Shown here: positions 1 to 7,346 of the stretch, one piece after another | Layout: each line of letters starts with the position of its first letter | How positions within the stretch are numbered: the first letter of the stretch is position 1 | Translations under genes and position numbers: made by a program | DNA from: Paraclostridium ghonii | GTDB lineage: Bacteria > Bacillota > Clostridia > Peptostreptococcales > Peptostreptococcaceae | Assembly (NCBI RefSeq): GCF_023653455.1 | Contig: NZ_JAKEDR010000101.1 | Span: 1 to 12,153 of the forward strand | Direction of reading: 5' to 3' | Length of the DNA: 12,153 nt | Notes under the pieces: generated by a model | What the model saw: the letters and a program-made list of their open reading frames with translations, nothing else | Told to the model about the DNA's origin: nothing | The model's database searches: none

Positions 1-12
1 GTAATTATAGTA

Positions 13-1911
13 TTAGAATATATTCTTTTGATATTGAATATACTTTTGTTGAACTTCTTTCATTTTCTTTTTCATCTCAATTTGAAGATTAGATGCAGTT
101 TCATAATCTTTATCTTCTACTGCCTCTTTAATTCTTGTAAATAAAGATTTTGCATTCATAGTATCCTTCATTAAATAATGTTTTATATGATTTATCTCTT
201 CCCATGAAACTTCATCTAAAACATCCATATCATCATTTATATGTAACTTCTTTAAGCTTCTTATTATGTCTATATTATCTTGTATAATTCTATTCTTAAG
301 TTCTTTTTTCCATTTATCTATAGATCCTACCTTAAAAGAGTCTATGATTTTATCACTAAACACATTTCCTTGAGTTAATGAATCTAGCTTATATCTTTGA
401 GTTTCTAAATTTCTCATGTTCTCGTAAACAGTAGCAGGTGGTGTTGAAAATCTTTGATTTCTTTCTTCTTCTTCATAATCTTCAAACACATCATTTTCAT
501 CTCTATACGCTCTGCTTGTTTCCAAATAGAAACTTTCATCTCCTACATCTTTTGATAATTCTTTTTCTAAATCTTTTATACCTAATTTACTCTCTGCTAC
601 AGCTTTTATACCATGAAGTATAGTTTGGTATGATCCCGCTATAACTAGGTATGTATTAGATAGTGGATTTGGAGATCTTAGCTCAAATCTTGTAGCTAAA
701 GGACTATTAATATCTCTTATAAGCCCTACTAATATCGATCTATTTCTTGATGGGACTTCATAAGAATGTCCAACTGATGTAACTATACAAACAGGTGCTT
801 CAAACCCTGGAACCAGTCTGTTAAATCCATCATTTGATGAAGTTACAAAAGGATTTAATACTTCGTAGTTTCTAAGTATTCCCATTAAAGCTCCATATCC
901 AAATTTGGTTGTATAATCACTTTTCATATCTTTTGGTGAAAATAAATTAACTATTTTCCCATTTTTAAGTTTTGCACTAACTCCAAAATGGGTATGTTCT
1001 CCACTTCCCGCAACGCTATCTAATGGTTTTGCTTTAAAAGTTACTTCTAGCCCATTTGCAGAAAAAACATCTTCTATAACTTCTCTTGCTAGTAATTCAT
1101 TATCTGCACATTGAAGAGGTGTTGAATACTTCCAATCTATTTCTAATTGTTCCATTGCATGATTAGTTTTTCCATCTATACTAATAGAGCTTGTTATTCC
1201 TCCAACTTCTTTATGCCCCATTTCTGGCTCTAACCCTAAGTTTTGAAGTATTATTAAACTATTTTCTAAACAAGTTCTTATAACTCCCTTTGTCCTTTTC
1301 CAGTACTGTTCTTTTAGACTTTGAGATACATGAAGTGCTTCTATATCTGCTTTATCTTCTGGTGTGTTTACCCAAAACTCTAATTCTGTTGCAGCTGTTA
1401 GATTTATGCTTTCTATTTCATCTATACTATTTATTCCTATACCGTCAAGCATATGTGGATATTCCTCTATTACTTGCATTATAGCTTCTTTTGTATATTG
1501 TTCTGATCTTTTTAAAATTCCCCTAGAACAAACTCGCTTCCCTTCATGTAATAAAAATGCTGGTATTTTTAAAGTTCCTACAGGTAAGTTGCACTTATTA
1601 CACATATTTTCCATATTATAATCTATATACCAAATAGCTTCATTATCTGGCATTAAATCAACTTTTGCATTATTTAATGTTGCTATGTTGTATAATTCAA
1701 CACTAGAACCATCAGTTTGTATCCCTGAGTTTAAAAAACCTGTAATATCATCTAGTAAAAGTTCTACAGGTATTTTTTCATCTATAGCATTTCCACCTAG
1801 GTCCACCCCTATAAGAGATACAAATTTTATGTTTTCATGTTGAGACAATAGTTCCTTTAAATCTTTTTCATTGTGATTATGTTTTTCAATAACATATAAT
1901 AAAGATTGCAT
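13..1911 (-). CDS. glnA: Glutamine synthetase, type I-like with long C-terminal extension
   Basis: Makes glutamine from glutamate, ammonia and ATP in the cytoplasm. Numbered from the ATG at 1911 (632 aa), the type I motifs appear in order: the beta-grasp segment with DGSSVEL (67-73), metal ligands in ELEFWV (176-181) and EMGHKEVGG (230-238), the ammonia/ATP histidine in GSGEHTHFG (302-310), the flexible-loop glutamate in NRLVPGFEAPV (364-374), then RNRS (389-392) and RFELRSPNP (408-416). Type I enzymes are usually about 440-470 aa; here roughly 190 extra residues follow, charged and helical, ending in a UVR-like motif (593-620). The usual adenylylation-site NLYxLP stretch is not visible. An in-frame TTG at 1959 would add 16 residues but has no ribosome binding site, whereas the ATG at 1911 follows TTGGGGG at good spacing. 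It stands alone, transcribed from the promoter at 2006-2034. The family call is secure; the role of the tail is unknown. Confidence 0.93.
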   Translation of the reverse strand: MQSLLYVIEKHNHNEKDLKELLSQHENIKFVSLIGVDLGGNAIDEKIPVELLLDDITGFLNSGIQTDGSSVELYNIATLNNAKVDLMPDNEAIWYIDYNMENMCNKCNLPVGTLKIPAFLLHEGKRVCSRGILKRSEQYTKEAIMQVIEEYPHMLDGIGINSIDEIESINLTAATELEFWVNTPEDKADIEALHVSQSLKEQYWKRTKGVIRTCLENSLIILQNLGLEPEMGHKEVGGITSSISIDGKTNHAMEQLEIDWKYSTPLQCADNELLAREVIEDVFSANGLEVTFKAKPLDSVAGSGEHTHFGVSAKLKNGKIVNLFSPKDMKSDYTTKFGYGALMGILRNYEVLNPFVTSSNDGFNRLVPGFEAPVCIVTSVGHSYEVPSRNRSILVGLIRDINSPLATRFELRSPNPLSNTYLVIAGSYQTILHGIKAVAESKLGIKDLEKELSKDVGDESFYLETSRAYRDENDVFEDYEEEERNQRFSTPPATVYENMRNLETQRYKLDSLTQGNVFSDKIIDSFKVGSIDKWKKELKNRIIQDNIDIIRSLKKLHINDDMDVLDEVSWEEINHIKHYLMKDTMNAKSLFTRIKEAVEDKDYETASNLQIEMKKKMKEVQQKYIQYQKNIF

Positions 1912-1959
1912 TTTTAGCCCCCAATTCACTGATTGTATTTTACGATTTGCACTTTGCAA

Positions 1960-1978
1960 TGTTTTATCAAATTAAACA
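1960..1978. promoter_or_regulatory. Imperfect palindrome in the glnA leader
   Basis: TGTTTTATCAAATTAAACA has arms TGTTT/AAACA in a 19-bp frame. It resembles the GlnR/TnrA operator (TGTNA-N7-TNACA) in its outer bases but is 2 bp too long and lacks the inner A/T positions. It lies between the predicted start point and the ribosome binding site. A nitrogen-control operator is conceivable but weakly supported. Confidence 0.25.
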
Positions 1979-2005
1979 TTTTTAATTCGTAATATAATTT
2001 ATATT

Positions 2006-2034
2006 ATTATAATATATTTATATTTTGTTCGCAA
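2006..2034 (-). promoter_or_regulatory. Predicted sigma-A promoter of the glutamine synthetase gene
   Basis: On the minus strand, TTGCGA (2029-2034) and TATAAT (2006-2011) are separated by exactly 17 bp. This predicts a start near 1999 and a leader of about 88 nt before the ATG at 1911. The leader contains an imperfect palindrome at 1960-1978. The region is very AT-rich, so chance matches are possible, but spacing and both hexamers are good. Confidence 0.6.
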
Positions 2035-2073
2035 TATATTTAATTTTTTAAATCCACTTAAAAATCCTGTGTA

Positions 2074-2100
2074 TGAATTTTTTTTTACATAGGGTATACT
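2074..2100 (+). promoter_or_regulatory. Possible promoter of the exonuclease gene
   Basis: A TATACT -10 (2095-2100) sits inside AGGGTATACT, about 35 bp before the start codon at 2136. No good -35 for sigma-A is seen at 17 bp. GGGTATA preceded by TGAAT with 13 bp between resembles the general-stress (sigma-B) pattern, with one mismatch in the upstream element. Assignment to a sigma factor is tentative. Confidence 0.35.
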
Positions 2101-2135
2101 AAATTAATAACCAAAAATTTTTAGGAGAGATTCGT

Positions 2136-2975
2136 ATGGAATATATAGTTTTCGATTTAGAATTTAATCAGGGATTTGATAGAGAAAATAATAAAACATT
2201 TTCTAATGAACAATGCCCTTTCGAAATAATACAAATAGGAGCTATAAAACTTGATGCTAATTTTAATATAATCGATAAATTCAGTAGTTTTGTAAAACCA
2301 AATATATATAAAAATATTCATCCATTCGTTGGAAAGATGACTCATATTACATTGGATAAAGTAAAAGATGCCCCTTCATTTTCAAGTGTATATAAGGATT
2401 TTAGAAAGTTTATTTCAGGTAAATCTAGCATAATGTGCGTTTGGGGATCTGGTGACTTAAAAGAATTATATAGAAATATTAATTATTATTCGCTTCCCTC
2501 AAAAGGATTGCCTAAATTATATATAAATGTTCAGCAGTATGCATCATCTTACTTCAACAACCCAACAGGACAAAGTATAGGACTTCAAAACGCTATACAA
2601 ATTTTACAACTTGAACAAGATAAAGCATATCACGATGCTTTAAATGACGCTTATTATACATCTTTAGTTCTAAAAAATATTTATGATGAAAATATAGTTG
2701 CAGATACTTATGTATTCACACCAGTTAAATCTAATAGAACTAGATCTAAATCTATTAAGAAGAAAGTTGACTATAATTCATTGTTTGAAGAGTTCAAAAA
2801 AATACTTGGAAGAGAGTTAACTTCTGATGATAAAAAACTTATAGACCTAGCTTATAAGATGGGTAAAACTAATCAATTTTTAATAGATGATATACCAACG
2901 CCTAATCATAAGGCTTTAGCTAAATCTAATAAGAAAAAATCAAAACATGGATTCAAATGTAAAAAAAGAAGATAA
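2136..2975 (+). CDS. DEDDh-family 3'-5' exonuclease
   Basis: A 279-aa cytoplasmic nuclease expected to remove nucleotides from 3' ends of RNA or DNA with two metal ions. All DEDDh positions are visible: D7 and E9 in FDLEF, D107 in WGSGDLKEL, and H166-x4-D171 in YHDALNDA. The spacing and the opening MEYIVFDLEFN resemble the KapD/ERI-1-like exonucleases of Firmicutes rather than the proofreading subunit of DNA polymerase III, but the substrate cannot be told from sequence. The catalytic domain ends near residue 185. About 90 residues follow, with a strongly basic tail (KSNKKKSKHGFKCKKRR) that could bind nucleic acid. The ATG follows AGGAGAG at good spacing. It is monocistronic, diverges from glnA and ends in the terminator at 2971-3003. 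Confidence 0.85.
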   Translation: MEYIVFDLEFNQGFDRENNKTFSNEQCPFEIIQIGAIKLDANFNIIDKFSSFVKPNIYKNIHPFVGKMTHITLDKVKDAPSFSSVYKDFRKFISGKSSIMCVWGSGDLKELYRNINYYSLPSKGLPKLYINVQQYASSYFNNPTGQSIGLQNAIQILQLEQDKAYHDALNDAYYTSLVLKNIYDENIVADTYVFTPVKSNRTRSKSIKKKVDYNSLFEEFKKILGRELTSDDKKLIDLAYKMGKTNQFLIDDIPTPNHKALAKSNKKKSKHGFKCKKRR

Positions 2976-3003
2976 GTCCTAATTTTAGGACTTATCTTTT
3001 TTT
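2971..3003 (+). terminator. Bidirectional rho-independent terminator
   Basis: An 11-bp perfect stem (GATAAGTCCTA / TAGGACTTATC) with a 4-nt loop is followed by seven T on the plus strand. On the minus strand the same stem is followed by TTCTTTTTTT. It contains the exonuclease stop codon and serves both the exonuclease gene and the convergent galT-xth-orphan cluster, whose last stop codon is at 3002-3004. Confidence 0.9.
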
Positions 3004-3328
3004 ACGCATTTAAAAATAACATTTTTATATTTTCATATTGAGCAAACTCTACTATATCTATAGGTTTATCTTCATTTCTAAATTTACTTTCTTTACCTAC
3101 ATATACATCCACATTGCCAACTTGGTTATATACTTCATCTATAACATTTACAAAATCTTGGCTTTTTAAGCTCTCTCCTTTGGACTTTATAAACACTATA
3201 CTTTCATTGTCTTCATTTCTAACTATAGATTCTATCCCAAATAAAAGACTCTCTTCTTTTATGTAAACAACTTCAGCCCCTAAAGCTATTCCTTTTTTAA
3301 CTTTTTCTTTAAGCTGTACTAACTTCAT
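3002..3328 (-). CDS. Conserved-looking hypothetical protein, 108 aa
   Basis: I do not recognise this protein. It is a soluble-looking, highly charged 108-aa chain with alternating short helices and strands, no membrane segment, no signal peptide and no cysteines. The opening KLVQLKEKVKKG is amphipathic and basic; the rest alternates beta-like VVYIKEES, ESIVFIKSK and VDVYVGKES stretches. It is very probably real: a perfect AGGAGG lies 5-6 bp before the ATG, and it ends precisely at the shared terminator. It follows the exodeoxyribonuclease III gene after 60 bp with no terminator in between, so it is probably the last gene of the galT-xth transcript, though an internal promoter in the AT-rich gap is possible. 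No function is inferred from this linkage. Confidence 0.8.
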   Translation of the reverse strand: MKLVQLKEKVKKGIALGAEVVYIKEESLLFGIESIVRNEDNESIVFIKSKGESLKSQDFVNVIDEVYNQVGNVDVYVGKESKFRNEDKPIDIVEFAQYENIKMLFLNA

Positions 3329-3388
3329 AATATCCTCCTTTATTTAATGGCTTATTAAATTATATTAAGGATATTATAAATTTATGTT

Positions 3389-4141
3389 TTATTTTATAAC
3401 TAATTCAACAGGGCAATGATCAGATCCTAATATTTCAGTGTGGATGTCGGCTGATACCAATCTATCTTTTAACTTATCTGATACGCAGAAGTAGTCAATT
3501 CTCCAACCTGCATTATTCTTTCTTGCATTAAATCTATATGACCACCAGCTATATACTCCTTCTTTATCAGGATAAAAAAATCTATATGTATCTATAAATC
3601 CTGAATTTAAAAATTTACTAAATTTATTTCTTTCTTCATCTGTAAATCCTGCATTTTTTCTATTTGTCTTAGGATTTTTTAAATCTATTTCTGAATGAGC
3701 TACGTTTAAATCCCCACACATTATAACAGGCTTTACTTCATCTAATCTATTTAGATAATCTCTAAAATCATCCTCCCACTTCATTCTATAATCAATTCTT
3801 TTTAATCCTTGTTGTGAATTTGGAGTGTATACCGTTACGAAATAAAAATCTTCAAACTCTAAAGTTATAACTCTACCTTCATTATCATGTTCTTCTATAC
3901 CTATTCCGTATTTAACATCCAATGGTTTATTTTTTGAAAATACAGCTGTTCCTGAGTAACCTTTCTTTTGTGCATAATTCCAATAATCATAATATCCTTC
4001 AAGCTCTAAGTCAATTTGACCTTCTTGAAGCTTAGTTTCTTGCAAACAAAATATATCTGCATCTATTTTTTTTAAAAACTCCATAAAACCTTTAGTTACA
4101 CACGCTCTAAGGCCATTTACATTCCACGATATAAACTTCAT
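3389..4141 (-). CDS. xth: Exodeoxyribonuclease III (AP endonuclease)
   Basis: Cuts DNA 5' of abasic sites and degrades 3' ends during base excision repair; a Mg-dependent EEP-fold enzyme of 250 aa, the usual size. The catalytic set is complete: N7 in [10 protein letters not shown]35 in LQETKLQ, Y105 in [10 protein letters not shown]144 and N146 in [10 protein letters not shown]216 in WRIDYFCVS, and D241-H242 in [10 protein letters not shown]. The aromatic WWSYRFNAR segment (199-207) that reads the abasic pocket is also present. The ATG follows AAAGGAGA. The gene starts 17 bp after the galT stop codon, so the two are almost certainly one transcript. Gene naming varies (xth or exoA); the enzyme class is certain. 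Confidence 0.95.
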   Translation of the reverse strand: MKFISWNVNGLRACVTKGFMEFLKKIDADIFCLQETKLQEGQIDLELEGYYDYWNYAQKKGYSGTAVFSKNKPLDVKYGIGIEEHDNEGRVITLEFEDFYFVTVYTPNSQQGLKRIDYRMKWEDDFRDYLNRLDEVKPVIMCGDLNVAHSEIDLKNPKTNRKNAGFTDEERNKFSKFLNSGFIDTYRFFYPDKEGVYSWWSYRFNARKNNAGWRIDYFCVSDKLKDRLVSADIHTEILGSDHCPVELVIK

Positions 4142-4158
4142 ACTTTTCTCCTTTGTGT

Positions 4159-5109
4159 CTAATTAAATTTTATCTTTTTGGCAAAATCCTGAGGCATAGT
4201 TGAAGATACGTATATACCATTGCTTACTTCAAATCCACCAAAATTATATTTTCTAGGAATTATATGAAAATGTAAGTGAAATAATTTTTCACATTCTAAA
4301 TTTTTAGGATGAGAATGCATACATAAATTAAAAGGCATATACCCGCATTCTATATATATTTTTTCAAAAACTTTTTTAAAGATATAAGAAAGTTCACTTA
4401 AACTAGAATCACCTAAATTTTCGAACTTAGATTTATCTTTGCATATTATCCTAACCTCATTACTATACATTGATGCATATGGTACTATCACTAAAAATTT
4501 ATTCCCATTATAGATAACTCTTTCATCTAAAGTTATTTCTTCTTTTATTACTTTATCATATAGACTTTCTTTTTTGTTTTCATAGTATTGCTTTAATATA
4601 CTTACCTCATTTTTTATGTCTTTTGGTACTAATGACATAGAAACAATTTGAGAATGAGGGTGAGCTAGCGATGCTCCTGCTTTTTTAAGAAAATTTTTAA
4701 ATATGCTAACATATAAAATTTCTTTTTCCTCTATATATTCTTTATACCTATTTTGATACATAAGAAACATATTTTTAAATTCACTTTTACTCAAATTGTA
4801 AAAAGACCCATTATGTCTATATGTATCTATAATAACTTCATGTGTTCCACTTATCCCAATAGAGTATTCATCTATTATAGGATACTTATTATAAACAGAC
4901 CTACATATCCATCCTGAATCATCTTTTAATTGAGAAGTTGCTTTTGCTGAATATTTTTCATTCCCTCTACAGAAAGGGCAATTTTCTTCGTAAACATTAT
5001 GATACTCTTTTTCATCTTCAAATTTTTTTATATCTGTTGGCCTACTTGACCTGTCAGGCGCAAATATAATTACATCTCCACTAAATAAGTCTACCCTTAA
5101 ATCTCTCAA
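4159..5109 (-). CDS. galT: Galactose-1-phosphate uridylyltransferase family protein
   Basis: A HIT-superfamily nucleotidyltransferase, expected to swap UMP between UDP-glucose and galactose-1-phosphate in the Leloir pathway. Numbered from the start chosen here (316 aa): the opening [16 protein letters not shown], zinc-type CPFC (C44, C47), GTHEVIID (88-95), the catalytic HPH with its following Q (H150, H152, Q154), and a second histidine cluster [10 protein letters not shown] (277-286). Length fits the compact bacterial GalT class. Start choice: a GTG at 5118 is possible, but AGAGGTG (5116-5122) sits 6 bp before the TTG at 5109 and overlaps that GTG, so TTG is preferred. No galK or galE is nearby; its partner is xth. 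A related hexose-1-phosphate or ADP-type transferase of the same family cannot be excluded. Confidence 0.85.
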   Translation of the reverse strand: MRDLRVDLFSGDVIIFAPDRSSRPTDIKKFEDEKEYHNVYEENCPFCRGNEKYSAKATSQLKDDSGWICRSVYNKYPIIDEYSIGISGTHEVIIDTYRHNGSFYNLSKSEFKNMFLMYQNRYKEYIEEKEILYVSIFKNFLKKAGASLAHPHSQIVSMSLVPKDIKNEVSILKQYYENKKESLYDKVIKEEITLDERVIYNGNKFLVIVPYASMYSNEVRIICKDKSKFENLGDSSLSELSYIFKKVFEKIYIECGYMPFNLCMHSHPKNLECEKLFHLHFHIIPRKYNFGGFEVSNGIYVSSTMPQDFAKKIKFN

Positions 5110-5225
5110 GTTTAACACCTCTATTCAGAGTATTTAATAATTAATTAAATTTTGAATATATACTTAATATAATATTTTCAAAATATCATTTTACTATAAC
5201 ATTGTTTAGTAAATATATAATTATC

Positions 5226-5245
5226 ATTTTACATATTTTTTCATA
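5226..5245 (+). repeat. Direct repeat, copy 1 (galT-aminotransferase intergenic)
   Basis: ATTTTACATATTTTTTCATA is repeated at 5334-5352 with one T fewer. Copy 1 lies just upstream of the predicted -35 of the aminotransferase gene. It may be a paired regulator site, but the low complexity weakens the case. Confidence 0.4.
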
Positions 5246-5247
5246 GA

Positions 5248-5275
5248 TTGTAAATCTTAATAAAACCCTTATAAA
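5248..5275 (+). promoter_or_regulatory. Predicted promoter of the aminotransferase gene
   Basis: TTGTAA (5248-5253) and TATAAA (5270-5275) are 16 bp apart, giving a leader of about 90 nt. A second candidate -35, TTTACA near 5298, has no comparable -10 at 17 bp. Confidence 0.4.
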
Positions 5276-5333
5276 TATCTGAAAAAACTGAATGCTTTTT
5301 ACATTAACTTATGATATTATTCTATTGTAAGGT

Positions 5334-5352
5334 ATTTTACATATTTTTCATA
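5334..5352 (+). repeat. Direct repeat, copy 2, in the aminotransferase leader
   Basis: ATTTTACATATTTTTCATA is the second copy of the repeat at 5226-5245. It lies 18 bp before the ATG at 5371, immediately upstream of the ribosome binding site AGGGGGT. A protein bound here could block transcription or translation; this is inference. Confidence 0.4.
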
Positions 5353-5370
5353 ATACAGGGGGTATTAAAA

Positions 5371-6585
5371 ATGAGCTTTTCTACTAGAATTTTATCTATG
5401 CAATCTTCACCTATAAGAAAGTTAGTTCCTTATGCAACAGCTGCAAAGGAAAGAGGTTTAAAGGTCTACCATTTAAACATAGGACAACCTGATATAAAAA
5501 CACCTAAAGGTTTTTTCGATGCTGTAAATACTTTTAATAGTGATGTATTGGAGTATGCTGTATCTCAAGGTCTACCTAAGTTAATAGACGCAATGATAGA
5601 TTACTATGCTACATATAATATGAATTTTGAAAAAGATGAAATACTTATAACTAATGGTGGTAGTGAAGCTTTATTATTCGCTATGATGGCAACTTGTGAT
5701 CCAGGAGATAATATTTTAGTTCCTGAACCATTCTATACAAACTATAATGGTTTTAGCTCTTGTGTAAACGTTTCTGTAAAACCTGTAACTACGCATCCAG
5801 AAAACGGCTTCCACCTTCCAAGCAAAGATGAAATTTGTTCTAAATTAGATAAAAACACTAAAGCTATACTTATATCAAATCCAGGTAATCCAACTGGAGC
5901 TGTATATACAAAAGAAGAAGTTTATATGTTAGCTGATATAGCAAAAGAAAATAACTTATGGATAATAGCAGATGAAGTTTATAGAGAATTTGTTTATGAT
6001 GGTTTAGATTATATAAGTTTTGGTAATATAGATGAAATTAAAGATAGAGTAATAATAGTAGACAGTGTTTCAAAACGATATAGTGCATGTGGTGCAAGAA
6101 TAGGTTCTTTAGCATCTAAAAATAAAGATTTTATAGCTCAAGTTTTAAAATTATGTCAAGGAAGATTATGCGTGTCTACTCTTGATCAAGTTGGAGCAAT
6201 AGAATTATATAAAACTCCTAATGCTTATTTTAATAAAGTTAATGAGGAGTATAAAAAAAGAAGAGATGTTTTATATAACGAGTTAATGAAAGTTGAAGGA
6301 GTAATATGTGAAAAACCAACAGGAGCATTTTATATCCTAGCTAAACTTCCAATAGAAAATGCAGAAGATTTCGTAATTTGGATGTTAAATGAATTCGATG
6401 TTGATGGTGAAACTGTAATGGCTTGCCCTGCAGAAGGATTTTATGCAACTGAAGGACTAGGAAAAAGCGAAGTAAGACTTGCTTATATATTAAATGAACA
6501 CGATTTAAAGAAAGCTGCAAATATATTAAAACAAGGTCTTGAAAAATATATGCAAATAAAAAGTAATTTAGCAACTAATAACTAA
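5371..6585 (+). CDS. Pyridoxal-phosphate aminotransferase, class I (aspartate/aromatic type)
   Basis: Transfers amino groups between an amino acid and a 2-oxo acid using pyridoxal phosphate; a 404-aa fold-type I enzyme of normal length. Visible residues: HLNIGQPDI near 34-42, GGSEAL (96-101) for cofactor phosphate contact, NPGNPTG (170-176) with N170, DEVY (201-204) with D201 and Y204, the Schiff-base lysine K235 in DSVSKRYSACGARIG with R243, and the substrate carboxylate arginine R369 in SEVRLAY. The pattern is that of the AspC/PatA-like subgroup; the exact donor (aspartate, aromatic amino acids or alanine) is not decided by sequence alone. The frame stays open upstream to 5311, but the ATG at 5371 follows AGGGGGT, and family proteins begin this way (MSFSTRI...). 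It is monocistronic, with a terminator 5 bp after the stop. Confidence 0.92.
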   Translation: MSFSTRILSMQSSPIRKLVPYATAAKERGLKVYHLNIGQPDIKTPKGFFDAVNTFNSDVLEYAVSQGLPKLIDAMIDYYATYNMNFEKDEILITNGGSEALLFAMMATCDPGDNILVPEPFYTNYNGFSSCVNVSVKPVTTHPENGFHLPSKDEICSKLDKNTKAILISNPGNPTGAVYTKEEVYMLADIAKENNLWIIADEVYREFVYDGLDYISFGNIDEIKDRVIIVDSVSKRYSACGARIGSLASKNKDFIAQVLKLCQGRLCVSTLDQVGAIELYKTPNAYFNKVNEEYKKRRDVLYNELMKVEGVICEKPTGAFYILAKLPIENAEDFVIWMLNEFDVDGETVMACPAEGFYATEGLGKSEVRLAYILNEHDLKKAANILKQGLEKYMQIKSNLATNN

Positions 6586-6589
6586 ATTT

Positions 6590-6624
6590 AAAATAGACTA
6601 ATCAAATGATTAGTCTATTTTTTT
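6590..6624 (+). terminator. Rho-independent terminator between aminotransferase and marR
   Basis: A 13-bp perfect stem (AAAATAGACTAAT / ATTAGTCTATTTT) with a 6-nt loop runs into seven T. Read on the minus strand the stem is followed by TTTTAAATTT, so it probably also stops transcripts from the convergent MarR gene. Confidence 0.88.
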
Positions 6625-6674
6625 GCCATTTAATATTAACTTGTTTCTTAAATTGGGTGTTCATTGATTTTACA

Positions 6675-7121
6675 CTAACTTTCTTTTATAAGTATTTCCT
6701 CTAAATTTTTTATCGATTCCATAAACTTATTTCTATCTTGTTCATCAAGTTGTAAAAATCTTGCTTCCAACCTATTTCCTAATGATTCTAAAAAGTCTTT
6801 AGCTATTTCTTCACCTGAAGTAGTTAAATTTAATATATATTTCCTTCTGTCTCGTAAATCCCTATTTCTAGTTAAGTATCCCTTTTTAGTTAAGTCATCT
6901 ACCATAGTAGTAAGACTTCCTTTTTCTATATTTAATTTTTCGCATAAGTCCGTCATTGTTATTTCCCCATTATTTTTTATGAATACAAGTGCTCTTAATT
7001 GAGTTCTATTTACATTTATATTTGCAGCATACTCTTTTAAAGACTCTAAATATAAACTGGCATGTATCTTAGGAAAAGTTTTTGATACAAAGTCTATAAT
7101 GTCTCTTATTATTTCATTCAT
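6675..7121 (-). CDS. MarR-family transcriptional regulator
   Basis: A 148-aa DNA-binding protein, normal for MarR regulators, which act as dimers and usually release DNA on binding a small molecule or on oxidation. The winged helix is clear: helix-turn-helix at about 54-80 (MTDLCEKLNIEKGSLTTMVDDLTKKG) and the wing signature with D88, R90, D91 and R93 in NRDLRDRRKY, followed by LTTSGEEI. Terminal helices would form the dimer interface. It has a single cysteine (C60), in the recognition region, so redox sensing is possible but unproven. The ATG follows GTAGGTG. It is divergent from the EIIC-like gene and convergent with the aminotransferase; MarR proteins often control themselves and a divergent neighbour. 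A perfect palindrome covers its predicted transcription start (7145-7160). Confidence 0.92.
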   Translation of the reverse strand: MNEIIRDIIDFVSKTFPKIHASLYLESLKEYAANINVNRTQLRALVFIKNNGEITMTDLCEKLNIEKGSLTTMVDDLTKKGYLTRNRDLRDRRKYILNLTTSGEEIAKDFLESLGNRLEARFLQLDEQDRNKFMESIKNLEEILIKES

Positions 7122-7144
7122 TATTTCACCTACACCCCCTTAAA

Positions 7145-7160
7145 AGTATTGTTAAATACT
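7145..7160. promoter_or_regulatory. Candidate MarR operator
   Basis: AGTATTGTTAAATACT is a perfect 6-bp inverted repeat with a 4-bp centre. It adjoins the predicted -10 (7161-7166) of the marR promoter and spans the predicted start point, which is where an autorepressor would bind. Size and symmetry fit MarR-family operators; binding is inferred. Confidence 0.5.
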
Positions 7161-7189
7161 AGTTTACACTAATTCTTTTGTATAGACAA
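7161..7189 (-). promoter_or_regulatory. Predicted promoter of the MarR-family gene
   Basis: On the minus strand TTGTCT (7184-7189) and TAAACT (7161-7166) are 17 bp apart. The start would fall within the palindrome at 7145-7160, leaving a leader of about 33 nt. Confidence 0.55.
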
Positions 7190-7264
7190 CACCAAAAAAC
7201 GCCAATTTGTCATTGTTTGCAATTTTTATATTATTTTTCAAATTTGATTTTATTTTCCAATAAC

Positions 7265-7284
7265 TTCTACATTTTTCTACATTT
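7265..7284 (+). repeat. 10-bp tandem repeat upstream of the EIIC promoter
   Basis: TTCTACATTT occurs twice head to tail, 6 bp upstream of the -35 hexamer at 7291. Repeats one helical turn apart at this place are a common layout for activator binding. The regulator is unknown. Confidence 0.45.
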
Positions 7285-7290
7285 AAAGGC

Positions 7291-7319
7291 TTTACAAAAA
7301 AAAAAATTTATAATATAAT
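7291..7319 (+). promoter_or_regulatory. Strong sigma-A promoter of the EIIC-like gene
   Basis: TTTACA (7291-7296), a 17-bp spacer containing an 11-A run, and TATAAT (7314-7319) make a near-ideal promoter. The start is expected near 7326, with a leader of about 72 nt that opens with a CGCG hairpin at 7331-7343. Confidence 0.75.
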
Positions 7320-7326
7320 CAAATCA

Positions 7327-7346
7327 TCATCGCGTAAATCGCGGGA
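7327..7346 (+). promoter_or_regulatory. CGCG hairpin at the 5' end of the EIIC transcript
   Basis: CGCG (7331-7334), loop TAAAT, CGCG (7340-7343), extendable by a T-G pair and by two further pairs if A7329 is bulged. It is the only GC-dense spot in this AT-rich intergenic region and falls at the predicted 5' end of the mRNA. It could protect the transcript, or be a protein or regulatory RNA site. It matches no riboswitch I know. Confidence 0.4.

Noticed and set aside
1912..1959. Sixteen-residue N-terminal extension of the glutamine synthetase from a TTG at 1959
   Set aside because: No ribosome binding site precedes it, while the ATG at 1911 has TTGGGGG at suitable spacing.
4159..5109. Galactose operon
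   Set aside because: No galK, galE, transporter or galactose regulator is present in the window; the only partner genes are xth and an orphan.
5311..5370. Twenty-residue extension of the aminotransferase (hydrophobic, could look like a signal peptide)
   Set aside because: It is AT-rich promoter/leader sequence read in frame; AGGGGGT places the start at 5371, and the enzyme is cytoplasmic.
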